Assembly: GCA_036245525.1 (NCBI GenBank)
Contig: BTPG01000001.1
Span: 178,954,458-179,018,457, forward strand
Length of the DNA stretch: 64,000 nucleotides
Reading direction: 5' to 3'
Source of the DNA: Semisulcospira habei
Taxonomy: Eukaryota > Mollusca > Gastropoda > Semisulcospiridae
The translations under genes were made by a program, and so were the position numbers. The notes under the pieces were generated by a model, which was given only the letters and a program-made list of their open reading frames with translations, did not search any database and was not told where the DNA came from. How positions within the stretch are numbered: the stretch's first letter is position 1; each line of letters begins with the position of its first letter. Shown piece after piece: positions 30,500 to 41,827 of the stretch.

Positions 30500-33400
30500 T
30501 AAAATGAATACAAGTCTCTCTCTTGGCTTGACTTCGCGAACGAAGATTTTATAGGAGTTGCCCACGACGTCTGCAGGCTTGTTCGTGGCTGCGGAGGCCA
30601 ATCCGAGACAGGCAGGTTCGACCGCAGTGGCAGCAGGGGAAGGTATGGCCAGGGTTCTGAGCTGCTGCATCTCTGTTTTTTCTCCTGAGCCGCTTGTCCT
30701 TAAGGCTAGCTCTGCGAGAGTCCTCAAAGGAGACAGCTGCCTTGTAAATGGTGGAGCGCCAGCTGTCACGGTCCACAGCAAGCGAAGACCACTGGTGGTG
30801 GTCGATTTGGCAGGCACTAAGTGACTTCTTGAGACAGTCTTTGTATCTCTTCTTTGGTGCCCCTCTGTCACGGTGTCCAGTAGCAAGCTCGCCAAACAGG
30901 GTGATCTTTGGTAGGCGATGAGCCTCCATCCTGGAGACATGCCCCGCCCAGCGGAGCTGTGTCCACAGCAGCAAAGCCTCGATGCTCACAGTTTCAGCCT
31001 GTTCAAGGACCTCGACGTTGGTGACATAGTCACTCCAGTGAATGCCCAGGATGGTGCGCAGGCAGCGCTGGTGGAAGCGTTCGAGGAGTCGTAGTTGGCT
31101 GCGGTAGAGGGCCCAGGACTCGGAACCATACAGCAGGGTGGTGAGGACCACAGCTCTGTACACGCTGATCTTGGTGCCTGTCTTCAGCTGTTGATTGTGC
31201 CACACCCGCTTGAAAAGTCGCCCGAAAGCGCTGTTCGCTTTTGCCAGCCTGCTGTCAAGCTCCTTGTCCAGCTTGGCGTCCGACGTGATAATGCAGCCAA
31301 GGTAAGTAAACTGGTGCACTGACTTTAGTTCAGACTCGCCAATGGTGATGTGAGGAGGGCAATACACTGTCTTGGGTGCCGGCTGATGGAGGACTGTCTT
31401 TTTCAGACTGACCTCGAGTCCAAAGAGCTGGACAGCGTCTGCGAAGCAGGACGTGATGCGCTGCAGGGCTCTCTCTGTGTGTGCAACGAGGGCAGCGTCA
31501 TCAGCAAAAAGCAGCTCACGAATCAGTTGGTCTAGGTTTTTGTGTGGGCCTGCAGTCGTCTGAGGTTGAACAGACTGCCATCGAGACGATACCTGATGTA
31601 CACTGCATCGTCATCATCGAGGTCCACTGTGGCCTGCTTCAACATCATGCTAAAAAAGATGGTGAAGAGGGTCGGTGCCAGCACGCAGCCCTGCTTTACG
31701 CCGTTGAGAATAGGGAATGGTTCTGAGAGGTCATTGTTGAGTCTGACCTGGCCTTGCTGGTCCTCGTGTAGCTGGATAATCATGCTGAGGAACTTTGGGG
31801 GACAGCCAAGTCGCTCCAGGATCTGCCACATGCCTTGCCTGCTCACAGTGTCGAACGCTTTTGTTAGGTCGACAAACGTTACGTACAGCCCTTTGTTCTG
31901 CTCGCGGCACTTCTCCTGAAGCTGTCTCAGCACAAAGACCATATCGGTGGTGCTCCTGTTTGCTCTGAAGCCACACTGGCCCTCTGGGAGGTGGTCTTCA
32001 GCGATGGCAGGTACCAGCCGATTCAGGAGCAGCCTTGCAAGAATTTTCCCAGCAATGGACAGCAGGGTGATTCCCCGATAGTTGGAACAGTCAGACTTCT
32101 CGCCTTTGTTCTTGTACAGGGTGATAACGACAGCATCACGGAGATCCTTTAGTAGTGTTCCTTCCTCCCAGCAGCAGAGAAAGAGGTCGTGGAGCTTGTT
32201 GTGCAGTGCTGTGCCTCCATGTTTCCAGATCTCTGGCGGTATTCCATCAATGCCTGCTGCTTTGCCACTCTTGAGCTGGTGGATGGCTGTGAGGGTCTCT
32301 TCAGCGGTGGGCGGTTCGTCCAATTCAACCTTTACTGGGAATTGTGGGATTTGTAGGACGACTGCTTCTTGAACAGTGCGCTCAGCGCTGAAGAGGCTCT
32401 GAAAGTACTCCGACCAGCGGTTCAAGATGGAGGTATTATCTGTGAGGAGTGCCTGGCCATTCGCGCTTCGCAGGGGACTTTGCACCAGGTGCCTGGGGCC
32501 ATACACTGCTTTCAGTGCTTCGTAGAAGCCCCTGTAGTCACCATTGTCAGCGCAAAGCTGGGTCCTCTGTGCAAGTCTGGTCCACCACTCATTCTGGAGA
32601 TCTCTGAGCTTGCGCTGGAGACTGCTGCAGACGAGGCGGAAGGCAGACTTCTTCACAGGGCAGGAAGGCTGGGCTAGGTGGGCCTGATGGGCGGCTCTTT
32701 TATTTGCTAGGTGTTCCTGGATCTCAACATCGTTTTCATCAAACCAGTCTTTGTTCTTCTTTCTAGCGAAACCCAAGACTTCTGCAGAGGATTTTGCAAT
32801 AGCAGTTTTCAGTTGTTCCCAGAGTGTTTCAGGGGAGGAGTCTGCTGGGTCCGCTGTGTCTTTGAGCCTGCGCTGTAAATCTGTCTGAAAGGCAGCTTTC
32901 ACGTCGTCACGCTGAAGGCTGGCAACATCAAGCTTTTTCTTGGGGGGCCTCCATTTCTTGGGTTTTGGCTTGACATGGAGCCTGAGTTTGCAGCGGACAA
33001 GGCACTCTGCGCTGGGCATCACTCTGGTGAGGAGGACATCACTGAGGTCCCTCTGACGCACTAGGACATAGTCGATAAGGTGCCAGTGTTTGGAGCGAGG
33101 ACGCATCCAGGTGGTCTTTCGACTGTCCTTTTGCTGAAAAGTAGTGTTGGTGATGACCAGTTGCTGCTCTGCACAGAACTCCAACAGTAGGCGGCCATTG
33201 TCATTGCAGTTCCCGACGCCATGCTTGCCGAGGACTCCCTTCCAGGCTTCAGAGTCCTGGCCCACTCTGGCGTTGAAGTCGCCAAGGATGATGACTTTGT
33301 CGTCTGCAGGGGTGCTCTGTATGAGGCTGCGCAGGTCAGTGTAAAACTTGTCCTTTTCAGCAGGCTCTGCCAGGAGGGTTGGGGAGTACACACTGAGAAG

Positions 33401-33990
33401 GGTGACGTGTTGCTGATGTCTCCGTGGGAGGCGCATGGACATGATGCGGTCTGAGTGACCCGTTGGTAGGTTTTCCAGCGTAGTCGCAATGGAGGTCTTG
33501 ACCGTGAAACCCACGCCTGAGAGCAGTCTTTCTGATTCAGGCCTGCCTGACCAGTAGAGAGTGTACCCAGCGCCAAGTTCTTGGAGGCTGCCTTCGTCCG
33601 GAAGGCGTACTTCACTGAGCGCGGCGATGTCGATGTTTAACCTCCGCAATTCATGGGCAATGAGGGCGGAGCGACGTTCAGGGCGTCCGCTGTCTGTTTT
33701 GTCGAGCATGGTTCGGATGTTCCAGCATGCTACGTTGAGTCCGGTCGTGGTCGTCATGAGAGTGGATCCGTTATTCTTTCTTGTTTTTTGACCGCAGGAG
33801 AAGATGCCCGTTGACCGCGGCTAGCCAACTGGGTTTGCGAGGGGACGAGCTTTGGTTAGGCCACCTTTTCTAGGCCCCTCTCCGTGTGGAGCAAGCAGTG
33901 CTGTCCCTAGAGAAGGCTGCTTGGTCGTTCAGGGTGTGCCGAGTGATGTTGTCATCCCCAGGTCAACATCAGGCGACCAATATCCTGAAC
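30500..33990 (-). mobile_element. RTE-like LINE B, near complete
   Basis: Minus-strand LINE with one long ORF (30549-33757) and upstream sequence that probably includes its 5' UTR. The outer limits are approximate because I did not find a TSD. The 3' end lies close to the 122-bp palindrome. It belongs to a different family from LINE A and the 53.8-kb LINE; a C-terminal zinc-finger-like motif distinguishes it. Confidence 0.75.
30549..33757 (-). pseudogene. LINE B endonuclease-reverse transcriptase, one frameshift
   Basis: The ATG at 33757 opens a 741-codon frame containing an APE-type endonuclease (NVACWNIRTM at the start, ILGDFNARVG near residue 160, WHLIDYVLV near 230) and most of RT (NYRGITLLS near 560, VDLTKAFDTV near 635, GVKQGCVLAP near 690). 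The frame ends at 31532. The neighbouring frame continues at once with RELLFADDAAL (catalytic FADD about 31497-31511), LLYGSESW and a C-terminal C-x2-C-x12-H-type finger (CCHCGRTCLSRIGLRSHEQA) to 30549. One indel in an A-rich run near 31530-31541 explains the break. The full product would be about 1070 aa. There is no RNase H. Apart from this indel it looks well preserved, so the insertion is fairly young. Confidence 0.92.
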
Positions 33991-34076
33991 CGCCTGCGTG
34001 CAGGTTTGAGACTGCGGCTTCCAGTGACATCTTTCACCTGCCGTTTCGCCTCTCGCCCATCGCTACAGGACTTGGA

Positions 34077-34260
34077 ATGGTCAGTGTCATGGTCCGTGGA
34101 CGTTTCCTAAAGCCTGCGCGGTGGAGCTTTTTGGCGGAGTGCAGTGTGCGCAGTACTGGCCCCACCCTTTAAACCCTTGGTTCATCTGCCATGGCCTAGC
34201 AAGCTGCCCACTTCACCGCGCAGGCTTTAGGAAACGTCCACGGACCATGACACTGACCAT
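34077..34260. repeat. Perfect 47-bp inverted repeat, 90-bp spacer
   Basis: Arms at 34077-34123 and 34214-34260 are exact reverse complements (ATGGTCAGTGTCATGGTCCG... and its complement). It lies upstream of the LINE B ORF. A short secondary palindrome, CTGCCCAAGTGGGCAG, follows at about 34267. Either a recent inverted duplication or a structured 5' UTR. Confidence 0.95.
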
Positions 34261-35145
34261 GGCAAGCTGCCCAAGTGGGCAGTGGGCAGATGTTCACATC
34301 TGCACGGGACATAGACGACCCCGCCCTCCACGAGTCTCCTGCTGCCTTGCAGGCCTGGCCGCTTGGCTGCAGAAAGGCTAAGGGAGGAAACCCCTGACAT
34401 CAAAGCCCCCGTGTCTCCGGGGAAGGCCTTTGAGCCAGAGACTAGGACAAGGACAGTCTGATATAAAACCTACGACCCGAGGACCTCAGCAATTACATCA
34501 TTGGAAAATGTGCTAAGTTGAAACTATTTATCACAAGTTGACGAGGTAAAATGTGATACACAGCCTCCACTTGCCTTGAGGGGAAAAAAGGTGAATAGAG
34601 CTAGGCCAATAAGAACAAGTGTAAACAGTCTGAAAGAAGACAAGAGTGAAAATCACCAAGAAATTCATGTTAGTGAATGTAGTACAAGCCACAATGGATC
34701 TTTGGCGTGTTCTGTATTGAATAAGTGTCCTGATGTTTTCACTTTGGTGGTGCACATTATATTTCTACCTTTCATTTCTCCTCGTCACTTCTGTTGCATG
34801 AAGACTTTCCAGGCACCTCAATTGGCCCTCTGTTGTGCCCCCACCATGTCCAGATAGTCTGACTTGTTGCTGTTTGTGCCCTCATCAAATCTGAGTTCAA
34901 ATGTATGGTCTATGCACATGTGCATAAGCTCTGAAACCCAAATACACACAGCGACTAACATACATGGACACACAAACTAGAGTTGAAACATGTAAACTGG
35001 AGATAAAATTCTGAGGACGGAACCACTTTTAGAAAGACTATTTCCAGCAAATTAAAACATTTTGGTGGTCCAGATCTGAGGATTGAATAAATTGTTTTGT
35101 GAATGTCTATTCTAAGCAAGTTTCTTTTGGGCTTTTGGACACACA

Positions 35146-35148
<3 letters not shown>
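34261..35148. other. No gene seen
   Basis: Non-repetitive sequence with short open frames only. I see no motif or splice pattern that supports a gene. Confidence 0.4.
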
Positions 35149-35200
<52 letters not shown>

Positions 35201-35224
35201 GAGGCTCATATGTACCCACAAAAC

Positions 35225-35299
<75 letters not shown>
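35149..35299. repeat. Facing (CA)n and (GT)n arrays
   Basis: A (CA)n run at about 35149-35198, a 29-base unique spacer, and a (GT)n run at about 35228-35299. The two arrays are complementary and can pair. Reading frames through them are repeat artefacts. Confidence 0.97.
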
Positions 35300-35304
<5 letters not shown>

Positions 35305-35329
35305 CACAGCAGGTCACAAGATCCTGAAA

Positions 35330-35463
35330 GGCTGTACAATGCTTCTTTATTTATTCATATTATTCATATTATATATTTATTTATTCTTTGGTACTTCGGA
35401 GACATATATTGCATCCCCTCCCCCCCCATCGAACCTCCCCCCCCCTCCCCCCCACCAAACCCC

Positions 35464-35494
<31 letters not shown>

Positions 35495-35673
35495 AAAAAA
35501 CCGAAACACACAAAAAGCAATAAAAACAAGGGGAAACAAGGACACAACAATAATTGCTGCACCAGAATCTTTTAGGATTTATAATTATTATAAGTATAAC
35601 TTTCGTTGATGCCACAACGTCTAATATCGGTATGCTAATATGAATAAATAAAGAAGCATTGTTATGTACAGCC
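35330..35673. mobile_element. MITE-like element with ~35-bp inverted ends
   Basis: The left end GGCTGTACAATGCTTCTTTA... (35330-35361) and the right end (35637-35673) are reverse complements with one 4-nt indel; a 26-bp core, ACAATGCTTCTTTATTTATT and beyond, is perfect. The interior is non-coding, with C-rich and A-rich homopolymers at 35417-35500. No clear TSD was identified. Confidence 0.65.
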
Positions 35674-37079
35674 AACACATTAAATTGGATAAGAGAGAGA
35701 CAATCGACTGTTTACATAGTTGCCAAAAGATACAAGGGAGATCAATCTTAGGTCGCCATGGGTCAAGCTGATTTATTGTAGCTGCCCTTCGTAGGGAAAA
35801 ATATTTGCTGTAGGCCACTCCAGATGAAAAGATATAATAACAAACACAAAACGACAAATAACCCCTCCTTCCTCACCCTTCCGATATCAAATAAAGCTTC
35901 AGGCTGTACTGTGTGACTTACGGATAGCTCGGCCTGGTCCATATCCAGTTTGCGTCCAGGCAAGACACAATGGCCTGCTCTGTCCGTCGGGTGGTCGAGT
36001 GTCGTCTGCTACTGTTGCTATCAGTAGATATATCGCTGATTTACATCAGTGATCGCGGTGCCCACTCGCTGCATACAGGAAGTGGCCTGTCGTTTTCACG
36101 GGAGTTTTGCCAGCACGACAAACGCAGTTGAAAACTCAGTCAACTGAGTTACAAACCGGTTTGCCGACTTAGGGGCAAGGTAGCCGAACGTTCACGACAG
36201 GGCCCTCGCTGGGTCCTGTAAAGTTTTTTTAAAACACGTGCGGGGCGGAGTTTTTTGACTGTTTCTCAGCTTTAAGACGCGTGTTAGCCTACTGCGGTGT
36301 TGTGTATGGTTCTGCACCGGTTGTACCTGCGACCTACGAGACTTGGATATTTCTTGCTGGCCTCGGAGGCTTGGACTTTTGCCACTTGTGTGCTTATTCT
36401 AGCTGGTGTTTGCGCCGTGTTCCCTGCGCTCTGTGCTTCTTCTTCTCTAGTGCTCTCTGAAGCGCGCAGGATGTGTAGTGCAGACGTGCGTTCGCCCTCT
36501 GTAGTTCCCTACGGCTGTGTAGGGTTCTGCACCGGTTGTGCCTGCGACTTGGAGCCTCGGTTCCCGGCGGTGTGTTTTGCACTCGGGTGCTTTGAACTGT
36601 TGTTACTTCTGTGGTTCTTCTCTGGGTGCCATCGGACAAGTTTGTGTGTTTTCCGGACCTCTGGGACTTAAGTCGCGGACTCGGCGCCCTTGCCTGACGT
36701 GTGCGGCCCCCGGCTCCTTTATGTGGCGCTCCCGCTTCTGCGTGTCAGGTTATTCCCTTCCCCCAGCCTCTGCGAGATGGCTAGGTAAGGTCTCGATGTG
36801 TGCCAGCGACCGGCGCCGGGCGGCGGCATCACTGTGGTGATTTTTCTTTGCTTACTCATCGGAGTTTTGCGTGCGCGGGTGCACTCGTGACGTGGCGTAG
36901 CAGCCACGACCGGTCGTTTCTTGATGATGATGATGATGCTACTTGTTCTGCGCATCCACTCCATGCTAGCAGCATGATCAGCGCAATAAATAAATAAAAA
37001 CAACACGCAGCTTCTGGTGCACCGTAGTCCTTTTTGCCTATACATATGACAACAAGCGTCCCTGTAGGAAGGCCCTGTC
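35674..37079. other. GC-rich region before the DIRS-like element, unassigned
   Basis: Contains a 26-bp near-exact direct repeat, GGTTCTGCACCGGTTGT plus CCTGCGAC, at 36308-36333 and 36523-36548. A plus-strand frame (36297-36671) is Cys-rich but unlike any family I know. It may be degraded 5' sequence of the DIRS-like element. A CpG-rich stretch lies around 36000-36300. No start site or gene can be defended. Confidence 0.35.
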
Positions 37080-37199
37080 TTTTTATAAGCACTGTCAAAC
37101 GCATCATTAGCAACTGATGCCGGCGGCGCGTGCCATCCCCATTAAGAGGTGGTCAGCCGTAGAAAGGGCTACTGGGTTTCTATAAAGGTGCTTGTTATG
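37080..37199 (-). repeat. Solo end of the long-TIR transposon family
   Basis: Aligns with the right TIR of the 1635-14265 element: CATTAGCAACTGATGCC, GGCGCGTGCC.TCCC.ATTAA, AAAGGGCTACTGGG and GGTGCTTGTTATG, in the same order and spacing. The inner sequence is missing. It lies against the 5' side of the DIRS-like gag region. Confidence 0.7.
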
Positions 37200-37276
37200 T
37201 TATGATGTTGCAGTTGTCAAGTCTGCACCTGCACTCTATGTGGCGATTTCCAGTGGCCGAGTGATACGCATGCGGT

Positions 37277-38838
37277 GTGCCTCTCCTGCTCCTGTTGTGC
37301 CTCCGGCCGCACCTGCAATGTCTGCGCGCCCTGGGTAGAGGAGCTGGTCCCAGCTCTGGAGCTGCTATCGGCGTGAACGTCGCCCGCCGTCCTGCAGCCT
37401 CACGCATGCCTCGGCCCCTGACCGACGATGAAGCACCCACACTGCTGTTGGGGGATAGCACAGGAAGGATCCCCCCTTGCGCACCAACTCGCTCGAGTCT
37501 GGTCAGCAGCGAGTCCGCTCGCCCCGCTTTGCGGAAAACAAACGGCTGTCAAGCCCTGACGTTGGGGGACGTACTCCCCCCTTGCGCACCAGCTCGCTCG
37601 AGCCTGGGCCGTAGCGAGCTAGGAAGTAAACCACGCGCCGTCCCGATGCCGGACCTTCGGCATCGTCTTGTGGCCCACGACAGGCGACCCCTGGAACGCT
37701 CCGGGACGGACACAGCTTGGACGCCCGCTCACGCGTTCGGAGCCCACGTCGACGCGTTTCTTCACGGACTATGGTCTCCCGCCAGCAGTTCCGCGGCTCC
37801 ACGATTCCAAACCCTCAGCGTCGTCGCCCGCCCCGCTCCTCGGTCTCTGCTCGTCGTTCCCGCGCTCCCCACCCGGCGACCAGGTCTGCTTCAGGCTCCT
37901 TGTTTCCTGGACACCTCGACCTTGGCCTCGGACTTCCCCGCAGGTCTCGGAGGATTCCCGCTCGCCCCCTCGCCGTCGCTCTCCTCGGATTCGCTCCTCG
38001 TCGCGGCGGAGCCCGCCGCCTTGCACCCTCAGCGCCGGCCTCCCGAGGATGATGACGCCCTAAGCGTTTTCCCGGACGATTTCGCTTCAGCGCTCCTTAG
38101 CCGTTCGGCCTCCCCACCCGCACGCTCGTCGGATGCTCCTTCGTCGCTGATGGCCCTCTGACGACTAGGTCGGAGTCTCTTCGCTCCCTGGTTGTGGCGG
38201 CGCGCCTTGTCGCTTCGTCTCTTCCCCCGGGAGCCTGCCCCTTCCCCGCCCCCCAAGAGGACGCTCTCGGCCTTGTGGATGCTGTTCATCCGTCTGGGAG
38301 GTTCAAGTCCTTGCCGCAACCCTCACGGTTCCGGGATCTTCGCGACGCCTTCTCGGATCTCCTACTGCAGGGATCCGGCGCGGATGGGTTCTTCTTCTTC
38401 TTCTTCTCCGACGCCCGTTGGCTGGCTGTCTTGGTTATCACCTTTCTACAGAGTTGGGTCGCCGGTCACTCGCAGAGCTTCGCTACCGCCCTCCCGGCGG
38501 TGGACCCCCTGGCGCAGCTATGCGCAGATGGACTTCGCGCTTCGCAATGTTGTTTCTCACCCGTTTTGGATCGGACAGCGTCCCTCTTCCGCAACACCCT
38601 CACCTGTGCAGGATTGCTTGACACGGTTACGCAAGCTGTCGTCTCTCGTGTGGAGGAGGCCTGGCGCCCGTCATTACACACCGCTGTTAGGGGACGTCCT
38701 CGCCTTAGCCCTGGCCGCCCGGGCGGCTTACCACGCTTCCGTCAACACCATGCCCGATGCCGCCGAACCTACGCAAACAGCTGCGTCTGGCCCCTATCGG
38801 CGAACCGCTACGCTTCGATCCTACCTGGCAGACGGTGA
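37277..38838 (+). pseudogene. DIRS-like gag region
   Basis: Two GC-rich plus-strand frames, 37277-38161 and 38194-38838, precede a DIRS-type polymerase. A short frame near 37280-37335 has a Cys-rich start (CLSCSCC...CNVCAPW). Composition is Ala/Arg/Ser/Pro-rich, as in DIRS gag proteins, and a TTC repeat gives a poly-Phe run near 38392. There is no strong motif. The assignment comes from position and composition. Frame changes near 38160-38200 indicate decay, or the two frames may be separate ORFs. Confidence 0.5.
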
Positions 38839-38949
38839 AGGACGCGTACAGGGACCTCTGGCCCACCCGCTTCGTCTCCACCCGGTTTCAGCCGCCCGCA
38901 AGGCCCTGCGTCTAGCCCTGCGGACTGTTAGACCCTCCTCTCTCCAGGC

Positions 38950-40451
38950 GTGGCTGCCCGCCCCTGCCTCCGGACGTCCTCGCCCGCCCTCCATCCCTGG
39001 CCGCCCCCTGTGTCGCAGCCCTGTGCGGACTTCCGTCCCTTCGGACCGGCTCAGGCAGCCGCTCTACGAGGAGAGATTGCCGCGCTGTTGCAGAAGGATG
39101 CCACGGATGTGGTTACGCGTCACGACTCCCCGGCCTTCTACAGCCGCCTCCTTGTGGTTCCCAAGCTCGGAGGCAAGTGGCGCCCAATCTTCGACCTCTC
39201 GGCACTGAACAGGTTCATCTCCGCGCCGACCCTTCGCATGGAGACCGCCAGAGCCCTTCGGCCCCCAGTGCAACCCATGGACTTCGCCGTCGGCCTGGAC
39301 CTTCACTCGCTTCCGGCTTGTGCCCGTTCCCCGGCCTCCAGACGCCTTCGGCGCTTCACCTTCGGCGGCGTGGTCTATCAGTTTCGGGCTCGCCCTTTCG
39401 GCCTCTACCTCAGCCCCCCGAGCTTTCACCCGCATCATGGACGGCGTCGTCGCCACGGCCAGACGGACGTCCCCGAGCCACTTTCGAATTCCTAGACGAT
39501 CTGCCCCTGCGCAACCAATCGGTGGCCGCCTTGGAGAAGGACTGAGATGCCTTGCTGGACCTTCTCACGTGGGCAGGTCGGACCTCGCCCCGTCCCGCCG
39601 CTTCGTTCACCGGGGCATGGAGTTCCGGACCGACCTCAGCCTGGTGAGACTACCGGAACCGCGGATACGGAAGTTGGCGAAGCCGGCCTCGGTTAGTGTT
39701 TCTACAGGAGTCGGTCTCCGCCAGAGTGTGGTTGCAGCTCCTGGGCCTGATGCGCGCGGCAGCGGACCTACTCCCCCGTGGCCGTCTCTATTCTCGTCCG
39801 CTTCAACTGCCCCTACTTCTTCACTGGCGACTCTCGGCTGGCGACATCGAGACTGGACTACAATTGCTTCCGTTGCCCCTCCCCCACCTTCTCCGTTGGG
39901 CGGATCCCGATGACTCGCGACCAGAGTACCTCTCTACTCTCCGCCCCAACAGTTGTCCCTCTGCGTCAACGCTATCCGCACCGGCTGGCACGCGCAAGTG
40001 CAGCCGACGTTCTCCAGGTTTTGGCAGCTGGACCACGGACATCGCGGACTATTGTATCAACTGGTTGGAGCTGCACGCGAGTTGGCAAGCCCTCCTCGCC
40101 TGGGAAACCACTCTCGGACGCCAGGAACTGCTCGTCCTCCGTCAGCGCCGCTGGGGTTTCCTACATTCAGAAGGAGGGCGGGCCTCGCTTCCCCACCCTC
40201 TGCTTTCTTCTCTACCAGATCCTCCGGTGGGGCGAAGATCGCGACATCAATCTCCGAGCGAGCCGAGGACATCTGTATGGCCTCGCAGTCTCCCTCTCGC
40301 GGCCCGGACAGCTTCTCGACACCGATTGGGCACTACGTCCGGACACCTTTCGGTTGATCTGTACGGCGTGGGAGTCTCCTCTGGTCGACATCTTCGCGAC
40401 GAGGTGGAACCGCCAGATGCCCCTCTTCGTCTCACCCATTCCGGCCCCCTA
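38950..40451 (+). pseudogene. DIRS-like RT-RNase H
   Basis: The RT begins near 39035 with FRPFGPAQ and continues FYSRLLVVPKLGGKWRPIFDLS (39136-39204) and a motif A region DFAVGLDL (39283). A frameshift follows near 39310-39320. In the shifted frames come FTFGGVVYQFRA (39355), STSAPRAFTRIMDGVV (39410) and FEFLDDLPLRNQ (39486), where LDD is the catalytic pair and F stands in for the usual Y. The RNase H-like part has INWLELHASW (40058) and the connection domain DTDWALRPDTFRLICTAW (40318) and FATRWNRQMPLF (40395). At least three frameshifts are needed, so no active enzyme can be made. Confidence 0.85.
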
Positions 40452-40579
40452 GCCTGGGCAGTAGATGAGCTCCCCATCTCCTGGGAAGGTCTGATCGCGT
40501 ATGCCTACCCGTCCACGGTGCGGGTCCCCAGGTCCTGCGCAAGCTCTAGGGATGCAACGCGATTCGATTGCTAGTGGCC

Positions 40580-41827
40580 CGTTCTGCTGAACCAAGTCTT
40601 GGAACACCGAGCCTTCCAGCTCCCCTCCTTCTGCACCTCGCCACCGGACCCCCCTCTGCGGCTCCCCACACCACGCTCGATGCTCAAGCAACCACGGCAG
40701 GCGCTATACCTTCCGTGTTCAGAGCGACTCCTACTACACGCCTGGAGATGGTGGGGCACGCCCTCGCCGCTAGCTGCTTCTCGAGTGCAGCAGTGGAAGC
40801 TATCGCTGCGGGCCGCTGACCCTCGACCCTTCGAGGCTACGAAGGAAAGTGGCGAATCCTGGAGTCTTCATGCGATGACCGACACCTCACTCCTGCCGAT
40901 CTGACTCCCCCCCCCCCCCCCCCCCCAGCTGGCTGAGTTCTTCCTCTGGCTTTCGCCGAGCAGCACTTGGTACCGATCACCATCAGGGTACCGATCACCA
41001 TCAGGGGCTACCTCACCTGATTGTCAACACGTCCCGACCCTTGGGCCGCTCGGACCCCGGCAAGTGCAAAGACATCGTCGACGTAATGCAGAAAACCTGC
41101 TTCTTCTCGCCCTTGCCTCGGCCTCCAGAGTGAGTGAGCTGCACGCACCTTCGGCGCACCCCTCCTGCTGCAGTTCAGGACGGACGGCTCTGTGCAGCTA
41201 CTGACGGACCCGGCCTTCCTGGCCAAGATGCAGTCCCATTGTCCGCCCCCCAGGTGATCACCGTACGGCCGCTGAAGGGGATAAGCCTGAACCGGGAAGC
41301 CAGACAGCGGGACCCGGTGAGAGCCTTACGCATGTACCGGAGCCGAACCAAGCCGCTGCACAGATGACGCCCCCGCCTGTTTCCTTCCTCTGTCCCCAGG
41401 TAGATCTGACAGCTCGGCCCAGACGATTCCGTCCTGGCTCCGATGGGTGATACGCTCCGCCTACCAGGACCTCTGCCCCGACGCTGCCAAGCGACTACAC
41501 ATCGGGCCGCACGAGGTCAGAGCCGACGCCGCAGGCATCGCCTTCGACTGCAACTGTGCCGTCAGAGACATTGTGGCGGCTGTGGGCTGGCGAACAGAAT
41601 CGACCTTCACCCGATTCTACCCCAGAAACCTGTCTGGCCAGCGAGACAACCAGGCCCTGGTGGGGAGACATCGCCGCAGCGCAACACTCCCTCCCGGCAC
41701 CCTCGGTGCCGTTGGTAACTCTGAACTAAAATTATCGGGAGTTTGCTCCGGGCAGAGCAGGTCTAGCTTGGTCGGGTCACGGGTTTTTACACGGCACCCA
41801 CCTTCTTTTCGCTATTCTTCCTTGTAG
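40580..41827 (+). pseudogene. DIRS-like tyrosine recombinase
   Basis: Catalytic box I is visible as LASASRVSELH (about 41116-41148) and box II as HEVRADAAGIAF (about 41509) followed by VGWRTESTFTRFY (about 41580-41620), supplying the R, H-x-x-R and Y of the tyrosine recombinase fold. The region before it is interrupted by a C-homopolymer (40907-40926) and a tandem 17-bp duplication (GGTACCGATCACCATCA, near 40970-41005), and frames shift several times. In an intact element this enzyme would insert the circular cDNA. The last frame (41447-41827) is open. Confidence 0.82.

Noticed and set aside
35099..35575. 158-codon ORF with His/Thr, Cys/Val and Pro/Lys runs
   Set aside because: Entirely driven by the CA, GT and C/A homopolymer repeats.
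36297..36671. 124-codon Cys/Leu-rich ORF considered as a secreted or membrane protein
   Set aside because: High GC raises chance ORF length, no start context or homologous copy is seen, and it lies in probable DIRS leader sequence.
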